Assembly: GCA_965178125.1 (NCBI GenBank) | Contig: OZ237765.1 | Coordinates: forward strand, 248,001-312,000 | DNA from: Bilabrum cf. latius | Taxonomy: Eukaryota > Bigyra: Bicosoecida > Bigyra > Bicosoecida | Direction: 5' to 3' | DNA: 64,000 bases | Shown: positions 57,893 through 64,000 of the stretch, in pieces | Layout: every line of letters begins with the position of its first letter | Numbering within the stretch: the first letter of the stretch is position 1 | Position numbers and translations under genes: made by a program | Notes under the pieces: model-generated | The model's input: only the letters and a program-made list of their open reading frames with translations | Databases searched by the model: none | What the model was told of the DNA's origin: nothing

Positions 57893-58399
57893 CTAACAAA
57901 TAAAATTTACCAGTATCGTTGGTGAGGCTGGGTGTCTGAGATCCGGGATTGCGGTCGCGCGGCAGGCGCAGCACCCGCTTGGGATGCTGGATGAAGTGCG
58001 ATGCAGCGAAGCGCTAGAGAGAGCAGTCGAGAAAGCCAGTCCAGTGAGGTACGAGCAGGAGCGGCAGCTAGGGGCTAAATAGGGGAGATCCGGATGAGGG
58101 TGGAGTAGGGAGAGGTGACGGTTCACCAAGTGGGTGAGGGATTGGTCTATCAGGGGAGCCACCATCTTGCCTATCTGCTTGTAATCCCCGGCCTCACTTT
58201 CGCCACTGCTCCACCTCCGCCAGCCGCTCGCCGAACGACTGCCCTCCACCTCGAAGCCCACTTTCCCCACCTGCGTCCTAGTGTACCGTGGGCGCAGCAA
58301 CAGACGTGCGAACAAATTGTAATCATCCGTGACCCCACAGATCTTGTCGTGTAGTAAGTGTGACGAGCACGCCCACACATCTTGGCGTGTTTGGCACAA
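57893..58399 (-). CDS. Possible ORF of unknown function (168 codons)
   Basis: Open frame ending 57893. The part from DKICGVTDDYNLFARLL to GDYKQIGKMVAPL looks protein-like, but the flanks do not. The segment encoding HDKICGVTD lies in one arm of a 31-bp inverted repeat, whose other arm (60100-60130, plus strand) encodes the same residues in an open stretch. It may be a fragment of a repeated or mobile gene, or chance. Confidence 0.2.
   Translation of the reverse strand: MCQTRQDVWACSSHLLHDKICGVTDDYNLFARLLLRPRYTRTQVGKVGFEVEGSRSASGWRRWSSGESEAGDYKQIGKMVAPLIDQSLTHLVNRHLSLLHPHPDLPYLAPSCRSCSYLTGLAFSTALSSASLHRTSSSIPSGCCACRATAIPDLRHPASPTILVNFIC
58325..58355 (+). repeat. 31-bp inverted repeat, left arm
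   Basis: Perfect reverse complement of 60100-60130. A GTGTGACGAG word and CCCACACATCTTG (58372-58384) follow immediately. Both recur in inverted order upstream of the right arm. Confidence 0.9.
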
Positions 58400-60099
58400 A
58401 CTCCTATTTTACGCGAGATTTAATGAGTATTCTTTGGGAAGTCTTTGCTTCAAGCATTTATATATATCGTAATCGTAGTATGGTCAGGAGTAAACCTCGA
58501 AGTAGGCTTCATGCACTGTACTAGGGCTGTGTACCGTACGTGTTGGATCATCTTTACTATTGATACTTGGATGCGGGCCGATTTGTATGAAACGTAAACT
58601 ACGACTCTCCCAACTAAGCCACATATAGCATGTACATGTGTGATTGGCTCTATTTTATGCTTTGCGTCACTTTTGTGCACTGAGTTGAAGCCGGAGGTTG
58701 GATCGATTGGGCATCATAACTACGTGCACTTTGCATGATGCATGCAGACCAAACTGATTCGATTTTTGCGTTGTTTTGGTTTATACTATTATAGGCCTCA
58801 TCATTCTTGGAGTTTTACCGCTCCATAATCATACATTACTGAGGTCGTTGCCCGTGGCCAGATTCGCTGGCTGGTACACATGAGACAGAGTCGCCCGACT
58901 TGGGCGTCCATGAGAAAGCTAGAGACTGAAAACGCACTCTTGGTAAAATTAGGACTTCATTGAACCATTGGTATGAGTGAATCTACTGTTGATGCATTAT
59001 TGAAGGAGCATAAACGGTAGTTGTTCGTGTCGCTGGCTGACCTAGCACCTCGTGTCACTGAACCAGGTCCCAGGCCATTATTCAGGGTGGTAGATAACTC
59101 CGACCTAGCCGGTTGGATAGAATACCAATGTATGGCATGATTTCAGGTACAGGAAATTGCAGAACAGCAAACGACTTGGGCACAGGATACATGCTTCGCG
59201 CACCTCTACCGATTGACCGACGGCAGGACTGCGTGGGCCATGCTCGCCAATATTCAATCAATACGCATATCATCGCATGAATAGAATCCTCACTAATATT
59301 TAATGCATAAATTCTGGCTTAGATGGCTGTATGCCTCATTAAAGAGCGAGGATCGGTGGATTCGCCCGTGATGCAAGATCCGCATACTGGTGTAGAGACC
59401 TGCCGTTACAGACGGGCTCTGCAACATGTGCAAGTTAAGCTTTGGACTATATCGTCTACTTCCATATAAAGATTGCATTGATACGATCCTGCGTGTAGTA
59501 TGCTGCGCTCATCTCGCATTGGTGTTGCCAGGTTCTGACTTGATCTGCACAAACGCATGTTTAGTCGACAAAACGGGCCCATCGGAAACAACTATCGGAA
59601 TTCCATGCTACGCATTTGTTTTTGAAAGCGCTCATATTGGAAATGTTGCCTACAGTTTGCGCTGCAAGCCGATACTGTAGAATACAGAGATGAAAGAAAG
59701 CAAATTTAGTGGCAGTCCAAAGAGGCCTGGTTCAACGAGCTACAGCGTGCCTAAATTTGAATAAGCACCAAAATTGTTTGGCTGTATCGATAGTTTTAAT
59801 AGTCATGTTCTGCATGTACTGATACGACATCAATGGGTTTGCTTAGAGTACAATGATTTTGGAGATACAAACTACCTGTCAAGATGTGTGGGGACACTCG
59901 TCACGATATTGAGCCCAGCTGAAGCCCAAATCCACGGTTTTTGATCGCGCATATCTCTTGCAGTATACAAGATATCAAAAATCTTCTTTTTGATCTAAAA
60001 ACTAGAAACTAACGACTTCACACGGAGATATAATTCAGTTGCATTATGCCGTGTTAATGAACGTTCCTGAGTGCTTCCTTTTTTAAATATTCCGAGTCA

Positions 60100-60130
60100 A
60101 CTACACGACAAGATCTGTGGGGTCACGGAT
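60100..60130 (-). repeat. 31-bp inverted repeat, right arm
   Basis: Perfect reverse complement of 58325-58355. The partner inner element (CAAGATGTGTGGG then ACTCGTCACG) lies at 59880-59905. The arms bound about 1.8 kb; no target-site duplication is obvious. Confidence 0.9.
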
Positions 60131-60310
60131 TGTACTGTCGGTCAGTTTGCCAAAGCACAGCGTGGGTGGCCCAGCAACGGCTTAGGCGCCTGGCACCACA
60201 AGATTTAGGTTCGGTTGCAGATCGAAGGATATCAGGAATTCAATGGTCGCTTCCAAATTCTTTGTTGGAGCAGTGAATGTTAGTGAAAGACACGCCGCAG
60301 GCAAGCTGCC

Positions 60311-63300
60311 TCAGGGCACGACAAGCCCACCCTCCGCGAACAGGAACGCGTTGTCACCGCAAGGACCCGACTGCACGGTGTAGTTCCCGGGCATGACCCT
60401 GAAAACCGCGTCATCATCCACCATGGCTAAGTCGCTCGCGACGATGGGCACCTGCACCTCCTTGCTCTCACCGCCGGACAAACGCACTTTGGTGAAACCC
60501 CCGAGGCGCATCCAGAAACGGGCGGTGAGCGTGACCCCCGGGGGGTCATTCAGGAAGACCTGCACCGTCTCCGCTTGGTCCTACCCCACACCGTCCTGCT
60601 CCCGGGTCACGGTAACGGTCGCAACCGCCATGACGTCATCGTGGTGGTCCTCCCAGTCCTGGGGTGTGACCCACGACGATGCCTGGGCTAGCGCGCTGCG
60701 GTTCGGCTGGATCCGGATGGACTCGTAGGTCACGCTCGAGTAGCCCACGCCGTGCCCGAAGGGGACAAGGGGTGTGCCCGTCCCCACTCGGTTGACGTAC
60801 TCTGCGTACGCCCTGCCTCCTGGAGGGTTGATCACCTTGCTCCTGTGCCCCTCCGCAACAAAGTCGCCCACGATCCGGCTGAGCCACGGCGCCGCGCTGG
60901 AGTGCACTGCACCCACGGTAGAGGGCCAGGCGGCCGGCTCCCTCCCAGAGGGGCTGAACGCGCCCACAAGAGCCTCCGCCGCAGCCACGGCCCCGCGCTC
61001 ACCGGGCCTCCACAGGTCGAGCACAGCCCCGACGGGAGACTTGTCGCTGTCCCAGAACAGGGTGTTGTTCGAGGTTTCCGCCCCAAAGGTCAGCGGCCGG
61101 CCGTGTACCAGCACCATGGCGACCGGGGTGGTGAACGCGGCCAAAGCGTCGGCCGGCAGGTCCGCGGCCTGCTCAACGGACATATCGAGGCTGTCAGCAG
61201 CCCTCTGCACCCCTTGCTTGGTGATGTTCCCTGCGATTGCCTCCAGGAGCTGCAGCTGTCCCCCGGGAAGGTCCAGCGTGGTCACGTCCTGGTTCTCGTC
61301 GCACGTCTGTAAAGTGTCGCCCAGCACCAGCACCACGGCATCAGAGGACAGGGCGGACTGCACCGCGGCAGGGATCAGGTCCAGGCCGAGACCCTTGTGC
61401 ACGTCGATGTGGCACCCCTACTGCACCGAAAGCGCGGCGCCAGTTCCGTTCAGAGCGCCCTCCATGGCCTCGTCGAAGAGGGGCACGTGCCTGCGGTCGC
61501 TGTCGAGGGAGTACGGCCCCAGCAGCGCGGCTCGCTGGAGGCACCAGTCCGGAGTGGGGTCGCCGAGCTTGTTGCCTGGGTCATGATTTGGCTCCGAGTC
61601 GCCGTCGTCGGTGAAGCAGGAGGCCAGAGGGCCGATGAGTGCGACCGATTGCGCCCCAATTCGAGCAGCGGAGAGGGAGCTGCCTGCGATGGGCACTGGC
61701 CGCTGTGCCCCTACCTGCCCGGGTGCCTGCTGCTGGTGCTCATACTGTTCCTGTGTCTTCGTCTGATGGGCGAGGTGTAGGAGCTGCTGCTTGCGAGCGG
61801 CCCAAGGGGGCAGGTGACCAGCGTCTGCGTCCACCGGCGCATCAGGACTCAGCCGAAGAGTGCCCGCCCGAAGCGCGCTCTGGTGCTGCGCGTGACCCGC
61901 GCTGTCCAAGGCGCCCCCAGCGGCGGGGACGATGGGGAGGGTGTGACGAGTATTCCGGATCATGGTGACGGCCTGACGCGCCGCCTCCGCGTTGATGGCG
62001 TCGTGCTCGGGGCTCCCAATGTCCTTGAGCCTCGCTGGATCCGCCATGGGGTGGTCAAAGAGGCCCGTGGCGAACTTGAGGGAGAGCACACGGCAGACGG
62101 ACAGGTTGATCTGCTCCATGGTGACCAGCCCAGCGTCCAGCGCGGGCTGCAGGTAGGCGTACCCCTGGTACTCCCAGGGGGCACCACCTCCCTGTAGGTC
62201 CTGATCCACGCCAGCCCGCAGCGCGGCTGCCGCAGCGTGGGCCATGTCGGGTACAACTCGGAATGGTACGAGGTTGTCGATGTTGCGCTCGTCTGTGATG
62301 ACCATGCCCAAGCCGGAACTGCCGCCCAGCCGCAGCTGGCCGCGCAGCTGATCCGTCAGCATCTTGCGGTTTGCGTGCATTGGGATCCCGTTGGTGGTCT
62401 GGTGGCTGGCCATGACGGCCCTTCCCCCCGCCCAAGCGAACCTTCGCCAGGGCTTCAGGAACACCTCCTGCACCGTCTGGTTGGTCGTCTCGGCAGCAGC
62501 AGCATTCAGGCCCCCGGCAGCGTCACCGTACCCCGCGAAGTGCTTGCCCAGCGCGGCGATGGTGCTGTTGACGCTCGGGAGGTACCCCTATGCCCCCAGG
62601 GGAGTGTTGGGGCCCTGCAGCCCCTCCACCACTGCGGTTGCAACGTGCGCTGACAGGGTTGGGTTGGGGCTGTACCCCTCGCTGAAGCGGCCCATGCGGG
62701 CGTCCATGAAGAGGTTGATTACAGGGGCGTACCCAGTGTCTGCAAGCGAGCGAGCGAGCGAGTGTGTGAATCGGGGGAGAGAGGACTGGGGCTCAGATAT
62801 CGTGCATACGTGAAGACGTTAATGAGGAAAACATAGATGCTTACCGGCCCCGATGGCTCTTGCTTCCGTGGCAATGGCCTGCGCGATGCTCTTCCACAGC
62901 GTCCGGTTCCAGCTCGAGGCCTGGCCTGTGGGTGCGGGAAACACGACACCTCCCCAGGTGCCCGAGTGCAACGTCTCTGACTGAAATGAAACGGGGATTT
63001 TAAGCCTAGCCGACTTCAGTACGGCCTCCTGCACGCGATTGCGCTGGTACTGAATCTGCTCGATGGTGGCATTCACCTTCCACTGGCCAGTCATCCAATG
63101 CATTGACGCAGCCCCGACCGACGTGTTGCTGAACTTGTCAATAATTTCTTGGGCTGGAAGCGTGTAAACACTCCAAAGCTGTTTAATTTTCTCCTCTGTT
63201 GTCATCCCCTCCATCAAATCTGCTACGCGCTCTTGAATAGGCCTTGACGCATCCATATAAGCCGGATTGACACTTGCAGCGGCATCTGCCATCGCTACTG

Positions 63301-63343
63301 AACACCCAAAGAAGGCTAAGCATGCGCCCGCATGCAGAGTCAT
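60311..63343 (-). CDS. Secreted glycoside hydrolase family 3 enzyme (beta-glucosidase/xylosidase type)
   Basis: Exons 63343-62845 and 62739-60311 with a 105-bp GT-AG intron (donor GCCG|GTAAGC, phase 1) give 975 residues. Signal peptide, then the GH3 start (RIQERVADLM-like RPIQERVADLMEGMTTEEKIKQL), FQSETLHSG, APVINLFMDARMGRFSEGYSPNP, KHFAGYG, and GLGMVITDERNI with the likely nucleophile Asp. The C-terminal alpha/beta sandwich has LPIVPAAGG and VLVLGDTLQT...LDLPGGQ, and a final fibronectin-III-like domain runs to TGA 60313-60311. GH3 enzymes release terminal glucose or xylose from oligosaccharides. TAGs at 62590-62588, 61420-61418 and 60583-60581 separate these conserved blocks and must be sense. 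Antisense GTGTGACGAGT near 61938. Confidence 0.93.
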
Positions 63344-63798
63344 CGTTGATCACGGTGTAATGTGCAGGATCCGTGTCGAAGATCGACGCGCCAGCCGCGC
63401 TGTCGCCCGGTTCCGCAAAGAAACCCAAATATACCAGGGAAGGCCTGGGCAGGATGTCAGCATGGGCACAGCTTGAAAATACTTTATTCAACGTAGCGGC
63501 TGCACTGTTGGTTTGAACAGACACCTGTGCAGGTATCCAAACAAGATCCTGTGACTTAAGTCGCACCAACGGCAACTACCGTATTCTAGGTTGCACCAAG
63601 GAATACAGCCATCTCCAAAAGCGCCATAATCATTTCCTATAATGAGGTTGGTAGCGATACCTCGCAAATGGAGCCATTGGACTGTACGGTTGTAGTGGAA
63701 GCTCAACACGAGCTCCGGCACTTTGACAACAATAGCATATACATTTCAACACAACATGATGCCCCTATCGCGCACCAATCCGTACTGACTCTATTAAA
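63344..63798. other. Upstream region of the GH3 gene, possible coding fragments
   Basis: 455 bp. On the minus strand an open stretch (about 63500-63320) reads DILPRPSLVYLGFF and FDTDPAHYTVINDDS, and another (about 63760-63490) reads VPELVLSFHYNRTVQWLHL. They are not in the GH3 frame and could be exons of a small gene or chance; nothing recognised. Confidence 0.3.
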
Positions 63799-63911
63799 TC
63801 ATCGCCTGGACCTCTTCACCGAGGTGTGGCCGGTGTAGTCGTTGATCATTGCCCGGATTGACGGCACGCCCTTGATCACAGCTTCGGGGAAGAGCAGCAG
63901 CGTCGCCCGGA
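63799..63911 (-). CDS. Last exon of an unidentified minus-strand gene (partial)
   Basis: Pyrimidine-rich acceptor CCCCTCTCTCGCAG at 63925-63912 precedes an open stretch RATLLLFPEAVIKGVPSIRAM, then INDYTGHTSVKRSRR and TGA 63801-63799. The GC-rich exon inside AT-rich flanks, the acceptor and the TGA stop support a real terminal exon. The remainder of the gene lies beyond the right edge. Family not recognised. Confidence 0.55.
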
Positions 63912-64000
63912 CTGCGAGAGAGGGGCAATAGGGATTAAAAGCGGTAGGATTGCATGTCTCAAGCTCGATCAGACACAGCCTAACTAGCGCCGCGCAATGG
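63912..64000 (-). other. Probable intron of the right-edge gene
   Basis: Sequence upstream of the 63911 acceptor; more AT-rich, with no matching open frame. The donor lies outside the window. Confidence 0.4.

Larger units (their letters stand above)
57762..60310. other. 2.5 kb AT-rich intergenic region with inverted repeats
   Basis: The longest gene-poor stretch. The first 600 bp is GC-richer and has a 168-codon minus ORF; the remainder is AT-rich with only short ORFs. Inverted segments at 58325-58355 / 60100-60130 and 58372-58384 / 59880-59892 bracket most of it. A tRNA-like D-arm was seen near 58600 but no T-arm follows. No other RNA gene recognised. Confidence 0.6.

Noticed and set aside
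58580-58640. tRNA-like D-arm (GGCTTAGTTGGGAGAGTC, minus strand)
   Set aside because: No T-arm or matching acceptor stem follows; at most a tRNA fragment.
1-64000. Reading the TAG-split ORFs as pseudogenes or as many small genes
   Set aside because: The frame always resumes directly after TAG with intact conserved domains, TAA and TGA never interrupt, and no gene ends in TAG. Decay would produce all three stops and frameshifts.
1-64000. TAG encoding Leu, Tyr or pyrrolysine
   Set aside because: Paralogue alignment gives Gln twice; PhyH and LysA positions are polar; TAGs cluster in Gln-rich repeats. Pyrrolysine at dozens of unrelated sites is implausible.
1-64000. Bacterial or viral origin, CRISPR arrays, operons with ribosome binding sites
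   Set aside because: Spliceosomal introns, eL21, NudC, GALC, prominin and ABCA are eukaryotic; the dispersed words lack regular spacing and spacers, so there is no CRISPR array.

Overview
This 64 kb window comes from the nuclear genome of a eukaryotic microbe. It has GT-AG introns, a ribosomal protein L21e gene with an 11-nt first exon, secretory signal peptides, and families such as galactocerebrosidase, prominin, ABCA, NudC and ZIP. I cannot name the organism. The genes are GC-rich and packed on both strands, with spacers often of only 50-450 bp. Introns are few and mostly short (93-366 bp, plus one putative 799-bp intron). A lysine-type diaminopimelate decarboxylase fits an alga or another DAP-pathway protist, but no plastid-specific gene is present.

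The dominant observation is a non-standard code. TAG behaves as a sense codon, most likely glutamine, while TGA and TAA terminate. With TAG read through, about 70 apparent ORFs collapse into 19 full genes containing roughly 73 in-frame TAGs. Of the visible stops, 18 are TGA, 2 are TAA and none is TAG. Two tandem paralogues inside the window show it directly: two TAGs in one copy align with CAG (Gln) in the other. Phytanoyl-CoA dioxygenase, DAP decarboxylase, ABCA and galactocerebrosidase align across TAGs without gaps.

Layout, left to right: a prominin-like pentaspan protein (minus, running off the left edge); a 2,979-residue intronless cyclic-nucleotide-binding-domain protein (minus); a low-complexity coiled-coil protein (minus); galactocerebrosidase with a 33-copy Ala-Gly repeat (minus); an LRR/ankyrin-like protein (plus); a secreted pectate-lyase-like beta-helix protein (minus); a PhyH dioxygenase (plus); a PH-domain protein (minus); a ZIP metal transporter (plus); a full-length ABCA transporter (plus); a secreted RCC1/BLIP-II-repeat protein (plus); a probable mitochondrial two-TM protein (plus); NudC (plus); ribosomal L21e (minus); two tandem multi-TM paralogues of unknown family (minus); a secreted putative glycoside hydrolase (plus); DAP decarboxylase with a TM tail (plus); a 2.5 kb AT-rich gap holding inverted repeats; a secreted GH3 enzyme (minus); and the last exon of another minus-strand gene.

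The second unusual property is a set of short dispersed words recurring far above chance in both orientations and in different reading frames, mostly inside exons: GTGTGACGAGTG (17 exact copies), CCAGGGAACAA (12), the palindrome GGTTGCAACC (6), GATCGGATC (13) and GAGCAAGTGCTC (5). Protein-level constraint cannot explain words that fall in several frames and on both strands, so they are likely DNA-level signals or relics. The genes share no evident pathway. Several products are secreted or glycan-active (GALC, GH3, pectate-lyase-like, GH99/71-like), which suggests a heterotrophic or mixotrophic lifestyle, but that is inference.
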